Shown piece by piece: positions 1 through 10,098 of a stretch of DNA of 33,887 nt (position 1 is the first letter of the stretch; each line of letters begins with the position of its first letter). Under the pieces are notes generated by a model. It saw only the letters and a program-made list of their open reading frames with translations. It made no database searches and had not been told where the DNA came from. The stretch is from Marinifilum fragile JCM 15579 (GTDB lineage: Bacteria > Bacteroidota > Bacteroidia > Bacteroidales > Marinifilaceae): positions 1 through 33,887 of the forward strand of contig NZ_BAZX01000038.1 of assembly GCF_001310955.1 (NCBI RefSeq). The letters run 5' to 3'. A program made the position numbers and the translations under genes.

Positions 1-95
1 ACGCCGGATAAATGTATTATTGTGCCATCTTAAATAACGAAAGGACTCACCCTCCAAATACAATGTATTAAGAAATAGTGAGCTCATCATTAAGA

Positions 96-1595
96 TTAAT
101 CGTAGCTAAATGTATAGAAATACGTGTATGAATCTTTCACCCAACTCATCTGGGTTATAAGACCTTGTTCGTCGGTATTGTAAGTATATTCTCTGGTGAT
201 TTCACCAGCTCCATCTCTTACTTCAATTGCCAGGTATGGATTAGAGCATACAATTTTTACCGCCTCTTCAAATATAGATCCTCCCTCAAGCTCAACACAT
301 GTTGGTAAACCAGGTGTGTATGCCGGAGCATATACCGGAGCAAAGGTGTCGTAGTATTCGCGATCGGCAGCATTAGCATCAACATCAGGTCCATCAAAGA
401 ATGGTTCTAAGCCCATATATTGTTCAATACTAAACGGATCACTGTATCTTATATTATTAACCATATAAGATGATGGCTCATAAAAATACGATACCATTTG
501 ATCTAATTCGTTATAGGTAAAATTCGAGACTTCTAATGTTACATCAGCGGGCTGTACATTGTCTGGGGTGGCATCTATATCATCCCATTCTTCAATCTTA
601 TCAAGCTTGGTGGTACCTTCTACATAGGTTAATACCCTTTTTCTGCCATAACGCTTAAACTTGATCGTATCAACCATGTTTTGAGCATTATATGTAAAGA
701 CCATCGAACCGGTAGGTTCTTTCCAACCACTGATAGCACTATAATATTGAGCAGCAATACTATCAACCTGCAAATCTCCATTGGCGTAAAACCAAATACG
801 GGTTGGCGTTCCATTAATACCTCTTGAATAAGTTATACTTGAAGGTATTTTACGTGTTTCCACACCTTTGGTGAGAGTCACTGTTTTGACGTAGCTCAAT
901 GGCTCGCGGGTAATGGTCTCTCCACTTGCAGTAGTATAATTAAAACCTTTATCGTTCACCTCAATTTCCACGCTATATGTCCGATCATCTTCCAACATAC
1001 CCACTATCACCTGCTCTTTTAACTTGTACTCATATACCGAAGTATCGGCAGGTATTGTAATGGTTTCTACCTCTTCACCTTCAAAGCGTACGCTAATGGT
1101 TTCAATTGGTGCGAGACCTGTTGTTACCAAAGCCTTCGCCAGGTAAGCAGGTAGTGATAAGGCCACTTCTTCTCCACCAACAACAAGTATTTCAGGTGTT
1201 GATTTCTTTTTAACAACCAACTTTAAGCCCTTATTAATACTACGTTCGTAAGTATCAACTGCTCTTATGATATAATTAAGTGTGGTATCCTTATCAATTG
1301 AAGTAAGGTCAATATCATACGAGAACAAGAACTTGGTTTTTCCATTATATTCATCCAACTGATCAATCACAGTGTAATCATTACCATTAAGCACCTCGAT
1401 TGTTTCAACTCCATTGGGTACACTCATTTGAAACTCCAGATGATACGTATTAATCGTATCTCTTCTTACTTCAACGCTTTTATTTGAAATTTCAAAACCT
1501 GGATCCGGGAACTCAGGATCCTCCTGACAAGCTACCAAACCTACTAATCCTAATAAAATGGCAGCTCCTATTGTATTTATTTTATTTTTAAACAT
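96..1595 (-). CDS. Surface lipoprotein, beta-rich, last gene of SusCD locus
   Basis: A 499-residue predicted lipoprotein. The N-terminus is a signal peptide with a lipobox ending at Cys23 (LVAC). The residues after the Cys are acidic (QEDPE), resembling the Bacteroidetes signal for export of lipoproteins to the cell surface. The first half looks like two Ig-like beta domains (about residues 35-130 and 135-240). The second half carries YD-like strands such as FTYNAQNM, FTYNELDQM and YTYNTDEQG, reminiscent of DUF4595/RHS-type repeats. It lies 12 bases downstream of the metallohydrolase-like gene and ends the operon, in the position usually held by a SusE/SusF-type ligand-binding accessory protein. 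A ligand-binding role is inferred from position only. I do not recognise a catalytic motif or a specific family. Confidence 0.75.
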   Translation of the reverse strand: MFKNKINTIGAAILLGLVGLVACQEDPEFPDPGFEISNKSVEVRRDTINTYHLEFQMSVPNGVETIEVLNGNDYTVIDQLDEYNGKTKFLFSYDIDLTSIDKDTTLNYIIRAVDTYERSINKGLKLVVKKKSTPEILVVGGEEVALSLPAYLAKALVTTGLAPIETISVRFEGEEVETITIPADTSVYEYKLKEQVIVGMLEDDRTYSVEIEVNDKGFNYTTASGETITREPLSYVKTVTLTKGVETRKIPSSITYSRGINGTPTRIWFYANGDLQVDSIAAQYYSAISGWKEPTGSMVFTYNAQNMVDTIKFKRYGRKRVLTYVEGTTKLDKIEEWDDIDATPDNVQPADVTLEVSNFTYNELDQMVSYFYEPSSYMVNNIRYSDPFSIEQYMGLEPFFDGPDVDANAADREYYDTFAPVYAPAYTPGLPTCVELEGGSIFEEAVKIVCSNPYLAIEVRDGAGEITREYTYNTDEQGLITQMSWVKDSYTYFYTFSYD

Positions 1596-1607
1596 ACGCT
1601 CTTGCTT

Positions 1608-2867
1608 TTATAATTCATTAAGAAACTGTTCAAGTTCTGGGTTAAACGCCACCAGGTCAATCCCCCAGTCGATAAGTGTATTAGCGATTAATGCCAAACT
1701 TGTTTTCACATTATCCGGATAAGCATTTAGCTCATCATAAGTTCGATATAGCAGTTGATTGGTATAGCTTCGAATAAACTCCTCTTTGTCCTTAAGGAAT
1801 AAATCAGTATCGTCATCCAGATCAACATTAATATAGTCGTGGTAAACATATACTTTCAGGAATTTAATACGATTCCCATCCGCGTCGCAATAATAGTCAC
1901 CGTTTTCATCCCTGAGGTAGCTCCAGTAACCTTTACCATCCCATACAATATAGTCACCGTTTTCATCCACAGGATATGTAGTTTCTCTATAACTTTTAAA
2001 ACTGAATCCATAAAAACCCTCAGCATCAATAAAACCTTTCTCCAACAACCATGACAACGGAATTTTACCATTTGGCGTCAATTCTGTCCACGCCTCTTGA
2101 TTTTCACCATAATCGGCTATATAAGCATCCATTATGGGCGTATTAAAATAAGGTGCCGAGTATTTATAGATATCTTCATTAAACTGGTCGTACAAGCTGT
2201 TTTGTTGATACAACTTACAGATAAACAAATAGAAATTATCTTTGATATAACTATCTGCACCCAGCGCCAGGTTCTCCTGATTCACATTAAACACCATGGC
2301 ATGTGAATTGAATAAGGAATGAAAGTTGGCTGAATTGGAACTTGACACACCATAATCTCCTTCGGTCCAGTAATTAGCTGTTGATGCTTTACCACTCAAG
2401 CTAGCGCTAATCAAAATTTTCGGCGGCATCATATCGGCTATGGTACTACCCGGTACGATGAAATCAAATATGGTTGTATCTAAAAAAACCAAACCTTTTT
2501 CGACATAGTCCATATAGTCCGCTATACTTTCCTCAGGCAAATTACCTTCTTCATCCAGATACATCGTCCGTATTTGAGGAAATGAAAGGCTTTTCCAAAC
2601 ATTGTTAGAATTCTGACTGGCGGCCAGGTAAATGAAATCAAGTGTATCCTGATATTCGAATAATACGCCAGTATTATAGGTTGTGAACCATTTTTCAATT
2701 AATGGTTGAGTTCCATATTCTCCTTGTTGTTCCATTAGAACCTCCACCCGATTCTCATCAAGCATTGAAGGCGTCAAACTTTCATCCTCCTCACAGGCCG
2801 AAACCAGGAGACCGACTAAAGCTGCGTATATAAATAACTTTTTCATCTCTTTAAATTTTATTTTCAT
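1608..2867 (-). CDS. SusCD-associated metallohydrolase-like lipoprotein lacking HExxH
   Basis: A 419-residue lipoprotein (lipobox LVSAC, Cys25; acidic EEDES follows). By eye the order of blocks resembles the substrate import-associated zinc metallohydrolase lipoproteins (TIGR04549), which sit beside SusC/SusD pairs: an early YNTGVLFEYQD-like segment, a PPKILISAS segment, a central helix followed by YQQNSLYDQF, GFIDAEGFYGF, and a late KVYVYHDYINVDLDD block. The HExxH expected in the central helix is absent; the helix reads YLFICKLYQ, so both His and the Glu are replaced. No other HExxH occurs. It may be a non-catalytic, binding-only relative. An alternative start at 2846 (MKKLFIYAAL) gives a more typical lipoprotein signal peptide. 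Family assignment is by eye and tentative; the lipoprotein call is firm. Confidence 0.6.
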   Translation of the reverse strand: MKIKFKEMKKLFIYAALVGLLVSACEEDESLTPSMLDENRVEVLMEQQGEYGTQPLIEKWFTTYNTGVLFEYQDTLDFIYLAASQNSNNVWKSLSFPQIRTMYLDEEGNLPEESIADYMDYVEKGLVFLDTTIFDFIVPGSTIADMMPPKILISASLSGKASTANYWTEGDYGVSSSNSANFHSLFNSHAMVFNVNQENLALGADSYIKDNFYLFICKLYQQNSLYDQFNEDIYKYSAPYFNTPIMDAYIADYGENQEAWTELTPNGKIPLSWLLEKGFIDAEGFYGFSFKSYRETTYPVDENGDYIVWDGKGYWSYLRDENGDYYCDADGNRIKFLKVYVYHDYINVDLDDDTDLFLKDKEEFIRSYTNQLLYRTYDELNAYPDNVKTSLALIANTLIDWGIDLVAFNPELEQFLNEL

Positions 2868-3015
2868 TTGTCATAAATAACTCTCATGCAATTTCTAATG
2901 AAGCCTCTTTTGCTGGTATTTAATTAAAATTTACACTCGTGTTTAATATGATTTAATTTTGTAATTGGTTAAGACTAAACACTGAAAATAAGACTCTGAA
3001 TTTCTATTCCTTAGC

Positions 3016-4461
3016 TTAAGGAATTACCACTTCTTCATCTATTTCAGGAAATTTTGCATAGCGCTCAACATTACGTATAATTAAATTATTCTCACGTTCC
3101 ACTAAGGGCAATGGAAGTGTATAGTTCGGATCATCACTGAATAAAGTATAGGTTTCGGTTTGAAGCAATGTTCCGTTGTCATCAATCACTGAATACACAT
3201 GTTTAATCTCAGGTCGATCATTCATACGACGCAAGTCAAACCATCGGTGATGTTCTTCAAAACAAAATTCTTTTCTTCTTTCATCTAAAACATACGACAA
3301 TACCTCACTGTCATTTTCTGGATATTCGATACTGCTTCCTGCAGTATAGCGATGGGCATGCAGTGTTTTTATATCGTCTAAAGCAAGTGTTGCATTATTT
3401 GATGCCGCATACGCTTCGGCTCTGTTCATAATGGCTTCGGATACACGGAAGTTAGACCAGCCCATAGTCGTAAATGCTGTGTTATATTTATTCGTCCAGA
3501 TGTATTTCTCGTTTGTTTCAGCGGTTATTTCCGCAAAGAACATCTCTTTCCGTCGATCTGCATTATCAAAGCTATTGTATAATTCGTTGCTTACTGCATA
3601 GTATTTAGCAGAACCTGATGACCAGTCCGAAATGTTAACAGTCTGAAAAGAATAAAGGATTTCATTGTTTTCATTACTAACAAATGGAATGTTAGTATTC
3701 ATAACCGTCAGGCTATTGTTTTCAAGCACTTTGTCGGCATAGGCAATCACATCATCCCATTTATTCTGGTATAATTTAACCCTTGACATCAACAAGTTAC
3801 AAGTTGCTACATTGGGATGCCATTTAGATTTGGTTAAGCCACTTTCATCAATCAAACTAATTGCGTTTGTGATATCAGCCTCAATTTGCTCATAACATTC
3901 TGACACCGAACTGCGTCGGTAGGTTCTTTCCACACCTGTATCGAGGCGCAATGGCACCCCTAAATCTGATGCTGCACTCGACTCATTAAAAGGAACGCCG
4001 TATAGATTTAACAGATTAAAATAGGCATAGGCACGAATGAAATAAGCTTCTCCTTTTATATAATTGATTTCTTCAATATCTCCTATAGCATCATCAATCA
4101 ATTCAATCACATAATTGGCAATGGCAATATCTTCATATAAAGTCCCCCATGCATTATTAGCAGAACCAATCGTTTGACCTTCTTCATCAATTTCTATTTC
4201 CTGCTGCCAGGTATAATAGGTTTTGTATCCCTTCTTATTCGTATCAAAGGCATCCGTCCCATTTCTTTCGGTCAGGTTGTCCGTCATGTAATTAACACTA
4301 CGGTCCGTTGTTCCTGACGAATAGTTAAATTCCCTTAATAATAAAGCTGCAAAATGGTCCGTTGTTTCAGGTATGATTTTATCCTGATCTACTTCGTCCA
4401 AAAAGTCATTACACCCAATCAGGGGCAATAATGCAAATGCGATATATAATAATTTCTTCAT
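3016..4461 (-). CDS. RagB/SusD family nutrient-uptake outer membrane lipoprotein
   Basis: A 481-residue SusD-type lipoprotein that would cap the SusC barrel at the cell surface and bind the ligand. It has a signal peptide with lipobox ending at Cys17 (PLIGC), then the typical CNDFLDE start. The helical TPR-like body contains family hallmarks such as EINYIKGEAYFIRAYAYFNL and the C-terminal LDERRKEFCFEEHHRWFDLRR block. It is separated from susC by only 12 bases and must be co-transcribed with it. Length is slightly below the usual 500-600. Ligand class cannot be read from the sequence. A 148-base gap separates it from the next lipoprotein gene. Confidence 0.95.
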   Translation of the reverse strand: MKKLLYIAFALLPLIGCNDFLDEVDQDKIIPETTDHFAALLLREFNYSSGTTDRSVNYMTDNLTERNGTDAFDTNKKGYKTYYTWQQEIEIDEEGQTIGSANNAWGTLYEDIAIANYVIELIDDAIGDIEEINYIKGEAYFIRAYAYFNLLNLYGVPFNESSAASDLGVPLRLDTGVERTYRRSSVSECYEQIEADITNAISLIDESGLTKSKWHPNVATCNLLMSRVKLYQNKWDDVIAYADKVLENNSLTVMNTNIPFVSNENNEILYSFQTVNISDWSSGSAKYYAVSNELYNSFDNADRRKEMFFAEITAETNEKYIWTNKYNTAFTTMGWSNFRVSEAIMNRAEAYAASNNATLALDDIKTLHAHRYTAGSSIEYPENDSEVLSYVLDERRKEFCFEEHHRWFDLRRMNDRPEIKHVYSVIDDNGTLLQTETYTLFSDDPNYTLPLPLVERENNLIIRNVERYAKFPEIDEEVVIP

Positions 4462-4473
4462 AATAATCAGTTC

Positions 4474-7400
4474 TTAAAAACTCAAATTTAAACTCAAACT
4501 ATAGGTTGGCAAACTTGGCATACCAACTGAATTGACCTGCTCAGGATCCTGTCCCTTTAGTTTTTTATCGAAGGCCCAGACAGCCACATTACTTGCCTGA
4601 AGTCCCACAGTCATATTTTTAATACCTGCTTTATCAATAAGTTTTTTAGGCATGTTATAGGACAGTGTAATTGAACTCAATCGTATATGATCGCCTTTTA
4701 CAACCCTTGCATCGCTCATATCGTACATGTACCAACCATTGTTTTGTCCACTAGGCAATACATAATCATAAAACTCGACGTCTGAACCTACAATTCCGAG
4801 ATTATCTGAAGAAAGACCTGGTATGTTAGTGTATTGCTCGTCTCCAGGTTGCCTCCAGCGATTAACAAAGGTACTACTCATATTATCATAAGTGTATGGT
4901 ACGTTTTGAGAACCATTGTAAAGTTTTAACAGGCGTGTTTTATAACCAAGCTTATAGTTAAAATTAGCTGACAACCTCAAATTACCATATCTAATTTGCG
5001 TTCCAAAAGAACCATAATAAAGTGGCACTCGGCTACCTTCGTACACAAGCATTGCTTTTAGCTGCTCGTCAGGCGTATCGTAATCTCCTTCGAGACCAAC
5101 AAAGGTTGGCAGGCCATTTTCATCCAGTCCGTCAAACTGGTAAGAGAAGAATCCACTTGTCGGGAAATTTGTTCGATAGATTGAACCACTTAAGTAATCC
5201 GAAACCGTTAAACCATCATTAGATGCGCCATCCTCAAAACCTTCCAATACACGGTCTTTATCGTAAGAGAAGTTGAAATTGGTACTCCATGCGAACTTTT
5301 TGGTTTTAACATTAACTGTACGAACAGAGAATTCATAGCTGCTTACATCCTTAGAACCGACGTTGTAGGCTTGCGTTGTAGCACCATTAACGAGCGACAC
5401 TGGTTTTAGCTGTATCAGATCCGTACTTTTTGAATAGGCATAATCAAATGCTCCACTAATACGACCTTTGAATAAACTATAGTTTAGTCCAAGGTTTACT
5501 GTTTCTGTTTTTTCCCATTGTAAATTAGCATTAGGGAAAGAAGATAATTTGGCGGTAAACTCATTACCATAAATACTTGCCAACTCACGATTATAATCAC
5601 TAATAATCAGGTAAGGAGTGGTATTGGGCATTGTTCCTCTTACACCGTAAGAAGCACGAAAAGCCAATTCGTCAACTTTACCCCCGTTATTCCAAAATCT
5701 TTCATTATGGATATTCCAACGACCAGATACCGACCAGGTAGGCTTAAATTTATAACGCTCATGCTGCCCAAAAGTGTTAGAACCATGCTACGCATGTTAA
5801 AATTAAGTATATAGCGGTTATCATACACATAGTTGAATATACCAAATACCGACACTGTGTTTTGCAAACGATCGGTTATGTTCGGATAGACTGATTGTCC
5901 TTTTTGGGTTAACCAGTTAATCATGTTATCATAGTAGTAGTCACCAAAATTGAATTGCTGTACATCGTCTACTCTTTCATAACCCGGACTATCCAAACTG
6001 ATAAACCCTCTACCATAATAATGATCGTATCCAGGAACCGTAAAACCCTGGGCACCCCAATACTGATTAGAGCGTACCTCGTGACCTACATTAACATTAA
6101 ATACATGCTTATCGTTAATTACCCTATTGTAATTCAACTGATTACTCAAGCTATAGGTATTGGAGCTCACCATTCCGCCTGTGTACAAGCCTCCAAAAGG
6201 CACCGATGCAAACCTATCAACATTCTCAGCAACCATATCTTCAAATGCATCATAAGTGCGGAGGTTGGCGATGTAAAATGTATTATCAGAAATCCATTCT
6301 TCAGACAAGTTGGTGGTGTTTCGGTAAGAAGCCATCGAGGTCAAACGGAAATTTTTTAGAAATTCCCAACGTAAGTTAGCTGATACAGCAAAATCTTTAT
6401 TGGTGATATTTTTTTCCGAATTCTCCATCTCATTCAATACATTGTACCTTCCGTAGGCTAAACCTGTTGACGTATTAATTTTTTTACTCACGTAAAATAA
6501 CTCCCCATCCTCATCATAAACTGGTATTGTACGATTGGTATAATAGGCTTCGTCAAAAGCGTTAATAGATGAATGATTATATTGGGCATCCTGAACAGAA
6601 CCACTGACCTTGAATGATAATAGTACATTTTCGCGTAAGTCAAGATCCAACTTACTCATAGCCGTAATCCTTTGAAGATCGACTCCTTTTTCTGTTCCCT
6701 GTTGATCGTCATATCCTACTGAAAAGTAATAACGACTTCTTTTACTACCACCAGATGCACTCACCGAGTGTTTTTGGGTAATGGCCGTTTGGTACAATTC
6801 TCCAAACCAGTCGGCATTTAAGGTCTCCAGATACGAAACCTGATCCTGGAATTGGTTATAGGAGTATGTTCCATCCCATAAATTCATCAATGCACCTTCA
6901 TAGCCCAGGCGATCAATATTTTGTTCCGTTCCGATCGTTCCAATGTTGCGCTCGTACATTTCACGAGAAACATCAATTCGCTCTTTGGAATTCATCAACT
7001 TAAAGTCAGAATACCGCGGAGCCCTTACAACACTAATCCCTCCTGAATAGGTAAATACCGGTTCGCCCTCTTTACCTCGCTTGGTAGTAATGACAATAAC
7101 ACCATTGGCAGCTCGCGTACCGTAAATAGCCGTAGCTGAGGCATCTTTCAAAATATCAATTTTGGCAATATCTGAAGGGTTTAAGCCTGTTAGTGCATTA
7201 CCAATCAGGTTAATGTTATCAAAGCTATTAATATCATCGGCAGAAAGCGGCACCGGATCTTCATAGATTATACCATCAATAACCCAAAGTGGACTTTGAT
7301 TACCTGTAAAGGTACTACCTCCACGCACACGAACTTTAGCTGCTGCTCCAGGTGTTGAACTTAGGTTTGTAATCATTAATCCTGTTGCCTTACCTTCCAG

Positions 7401-8153
7401 CATTCTATCAACGCTTAACGAACCTACCATATCCAAGTCCTTTGCCTCTACTGACGATATAGCTGAAGTAAGTTCTCTCTTATTAACTACTTGATAACCT
7501 GTAATAACAACATCACTCAATTGCATTACATCTTGTTGTAAAAAGATATCAAGCTGAGTTTTTCCTTCTATTTGAACCTCCTGCTTCTCATAACCAATAA
7601 AAGAAAAAACAAGAGTTTGTACATAATCAGGAAGTACCATTTCAAATGTACCATCAGGACCGGTAACAGTTCCCAGATAACTACCTTTCACCGAAACATT
7701 AACACCTGGTAACAATTCACCTGATTTAGCATCTGTAACCTTACCTTTAATTTTTTTGCTTGATTTTTGTTCTTCTGGAACAACTTCTTCTTTATTCTTA
7801 ATAATTATAACATCTCCGACCAATGTGAAAGTTAAATCAGTGTCCTCTAAGATTTCTTCTAAAACTTCCTTTATTGTCACATCAGTCCTATTAAGGCTAA
7901 CATTCTCTAATTGAGATATCTTATCCTCATTATAAAAAAAACTGCAATTGCTTTGCTGTCTAATCTCCTCAAATAAATCAGCTATACTCATGTCTTTGAC
8001 ATTTAAATCAACTCGCTGACTTTGCGAAAATGACTTTGCAGAAACAGAAAGTACTAAGCCAAAAATTAAAACAATGGTTAACTTCATAGTGAGCCATAAT
8101 TTTCTCCACTCACCAGGTGACCGGAGTGCTGTTAATAGTCTCTTTTTTTTCAT
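4474..8153 (-). CDS. SusC/RagA TonB-linked outer membrane transporter with STN domain (frameshifted as given)
   Basis: The TonB-dependent barrel of the locus, about 1226 residues when repaired. Order: signal segment (to about residue 44), STN domain (about 45-122, VDLNVKDMSIADLFEEI), carboxypeptidase-regulatory-like domain (about 135-210, KGKVTDAKSGELLPGV), plug domain (about 220-360, VRVRGGSTF, PLWVIDGIIY), and a C-terminal barrel ending LSLNLSF. The STN domain marks transporters that signal to a FecR anti-sigma factor, which fits the genes upstream. As given, the frame breaks between 5786 and 5787. The upstream frame runs on to a stop after LFVLLTV, while the family pattern MRxDGSxxFG resumes one frame over. 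Restoring one base (expected AGCGATGGT, present AGCATGGT) rejoins it to the downstream part. True inactivation is possible but less likely than a sequence error. Confidence 0.92.
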
Positions 8154-8180
8154 ACTTTTGTAAATGAATTAGGAATAATA

Positions 8181-8196
8181 TTTCTAGGTTTAGAAA
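8181..8196. promoter_or_regulatory. Inverted repeat upstream of susC
   Basis: TTTCTA-GGTT-TAGAAA is a perfect 6-base inverted repeat in the 77-base fecR-susC gap, about 28 bases upstream of the susC ATG. It could be an operator or a small leader hairpin. Confidence 0.35.
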
Positions 8197-8205
8197 TGTT
8201 ATTTT

Positions 8206-8236
8206 GAGTAAGCGGGTGCGGCAACACCCCTTACTC
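8206..8236. promoter_or_regulatory. Strong hairpin between fecR and susC, overlapping the fecR stop
   Basis: GAGTAAG-C-GGGTG pairs with CACCC-CTTACTC around a six-base loop, giving 12 base pairs with one bulged C. The right arm includes the fecR stop codon (8231-8233). In the direction of transcription (minus) it is followed by CAAAATAAC rather than a T-run, so it is not a standard terminator. An attenuator or an RNA processing/stability element separating regulator and transporter expression is inferred. Confidence 0.55.
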
Positions 8237-9436
8237 TTTGTTTAAAACATAGATTAATTTATTTTCTTTAACTTCAATTTTTACAGACATTTCAGCCTCA
8301 ACTATTTTTAAAATGTCATTCATATTGTTATAGCGAGGTAAATCTCCTGTGAAATTAATTTCCTTTAAACTTTCGTCAGTTATAAAGACTTCAACATCAT
8401 ACCAACGAGATATTTTTTCAAAAAAGGACTCTAAAGGTTCATTCTTAAAACTAAATCGACCATCTTTCCAAGAAGTATATAGGTAGGTAGCAACCTCTCT
8501 TTTTTGTATGTCTTGCGTTTCTCTATTAAAAATCAATTGATCATTAGGAAGTAAAATCTCCTCAACAAGATTATTATCATCCATAAAATGATCAATCTTC
8601 ACTTTTCCCTTAACCAAGGTTGTAACGATATTAATATCTTCACTATAAGAAGAGACATTAAATTCGGTACCCAATACCTGCAATCTTTGATTTCCTGTTT
8701 TTACGATAAAAGGTTTTTCCTTATTGTGAGCAACATCAAAATAGGCCTCCCCCTTAAGTTCAACTTGACGTGTATTTCCAGTAAAAGGCACAGAATAACT
8801 TAGTTCAGTATCTGAATTCAACCAAACTTGAGTTCCATCAGGTAGTACTACTTTATATTCTCCTCCACGAGGAATTTTCAATGTATTTACAACAGATTGA
8901 CGGTTGTCTTTTTTTCCTTCCTTTTCATAGACCAACCTTCCTTTTTCATTTTCAATAGCAATATTACCTTCATTGATAACTTCCTCTTTAAGGGTATCAA
9001 GATTTATCACATCACCATTCGCCAACATTAATTGAGCTGAAGAAGTCCCTGGAGAGATATTAACTTCTGTAACAGCAAAATACTCTTTATTGACATTAAC
9101 CAGCTCGTAGGCAAAATAAGAGGCAAAACCAATAACAAGAACTGCAGCAATTGACGCAACAATTCTATATATAGGCATCCTAATTATCTTACTTTTAACA
9201 TTCTTTTTTCTAACTCTTGTAATAAATTCTTGCCATTCCTCAGAGGTATCAATCCGATCCCTCATTTGATTCCAATCTTCAAACGCCTTAATGTTTAAAA
9301 TCTCCTGTTCATTTTTTTTATTAACAGGATCTTTCTCCCACTCCTCAAGTTTTTTCTTCTCCTCTTCATTTAAAGAGCCAAGAATTTTACCTACAAGTAG
9401 TTTTGACTGTATTATTTGTTCATTTATTTTCTTCAT
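8231..9436 (-). CDS. FecR family anti-sigma factor
   Basis: A 401-residue inner-membrane regulator. The cytoplasmic N-terminal part (about 1-88) would hold the neighbouring ECF sigma factor. One transmembrane helix lies at about residues 90-111 (IASI/AAVLVIGFASYFAY region). The periplasmic FecR domain (about 185-285) contains the signature LPDGTQVWLNSDTELSYSVPF and GEAYFDVAHNKEKPFIV. The C-terminal DUF4974-type domain (about 330-400, FKNEPLESFFEKISRWYDVEV) is STN-like and is expected to contact the STN domain of the transporter. It sits between the sigma factor and susC. A strong hairpin overlaps its stop codon. Confidence 0.95.
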   Translation of the reverse strand: MKKINEQIIQSKLLVGKILGSLNEEEKKKLEEWEKDPVNKKNEQEILNIKAFEDWNQMRDRIDTSEEWQEFITRVRKKNVKSKIIRMPIYRIVASIAAVLVIGFASYFAYELVNVNKEYFAVTEVNISPGTSSAQLMLANGDVINLDTLKEEVINEGNIAIENEKGRLVYEKEGKKDNRQSVVNTLKIPRGGEYKVVLPDGTQVWLNSDTELSYSVPFTGNTRQVELKGEAYFDVAHNKEKPFIVKTGNQRLQVLGTEFNVSSYSEDINIVTTLVKGKVKIDHFMDDNNLVEEILLPNDQLIFNRETQDIQKREVATYLYTSWKDGRFSFKNEPLESFFEKISRWYDVEVFITDESLKEINFTGDLPRYNNMNDILKIVEAEMSVKIEVKENKLIYVLNKE

Positions 9437-9525
9437 TATCTTTCAAGTTACAACAAAATCTAGAGTTGTATTTATTAGAAAGACGCAGAATTTCAGATGG
9501 GGAGTGACACAAGTGTTCAGAAATA

Positions 9526-10083
9526 CTAAAAAAATTGTATAAGCTCTGTCAACAACAACACAACGAACTGACTACCAAGCTTTTCTCTTAATGACTTGTA
9601 TGCTCTTTTTTTTAGTGTTTTAACGGTATTTATACTTACTTCTAGTTCTTCAGATATATCCTGATTGGTATATCCTCTCAATGCTAATGTAACAACACGC
9701 TGTCCCTGAGGTGATAAATCTTTAATTGCATCACGCAATAGTCGGTAGGTTTCTTCTCGCAAAACTTCATTTAAAAACTCTTGTTCCTGTACAAACAAGC
9801 CATCCTCTATAGAAGTTCTTTTAAAGTTCTTTTCTTTTCTAATCTCACTTAAGCAAGCATTCTTAATTAGAACATATAGATATGCCCGTAAGGCATTCTC
9901 ACTAGCAAAATCTTCGCTATCTCTTTCCCATAGTTTAACAAAGGCTTCTTGAGCAATATCTCTTCCTCTATCCTCATCGCGGAGTATTCGAGTTGCTAAT
10001 AAACTCATTGCAGGAAAAAGGCCATCAAACAAGACTTTAAATTCGTGACTATTATATTCTATTAATTGACCTGCTATTTTCAT
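9526..10083 (-). CDS. ECF RNA polymerase sigma factor (sigma-70 family, Bacteroidetes type)
   Basis: A 185-residue ECF sigma factor expected to drive the transport locus when FecR releases it. Region 2 spans about residues 20-90 (LLATRILRDEDRGRDIAQEAFVKLWER). Region 4 spans about 120-178 and carries the helix-turn-helix YTNQDISEELEVSINTVKTL. I chose the ATG at 10083 (MKIAGQLIEY); a GTG at 10089 would add only two residues. The gene precedes fecR by 89 bases, a common order in STN-SusC loci. A TTG-N19-TATATTTA promoter-like sequence lies about 80 bases upstream. Confidence 0.95.
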   Translation of the reverse strand: MKIAGQLIEYNSHEFKVLFDGLFPAMSLLATRILRDEDRGRDIAQEAFVKLWERDSEDFASENALRAYLYVLIKNACLSEIRKEKNFKRTSIEDGLFVQEQEFLNEVLREETYRLLRDAIKDLSPQGQRVVTLALRGYTNQDISEELEVSINTVKTLKKRAYKSLREKLGSQFVVLLLTELIQFF

Positions 10084-10098
10084 ACACACTAAGTTAAT

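Noticed and set aside
5955..6359. 134-codon plus-strand frame opposite susC
   Set aside because: It is antisense to a well-supported barrel domain and has no recognisable features.
8206..8236. Rho-independent terminator between fecR and susC
   Set aside because: The stem is strong, but the bases after it in the transcribed direction are CAAAATAAC and there is no T-run, so it was listed as a regulatory hairpin instead.
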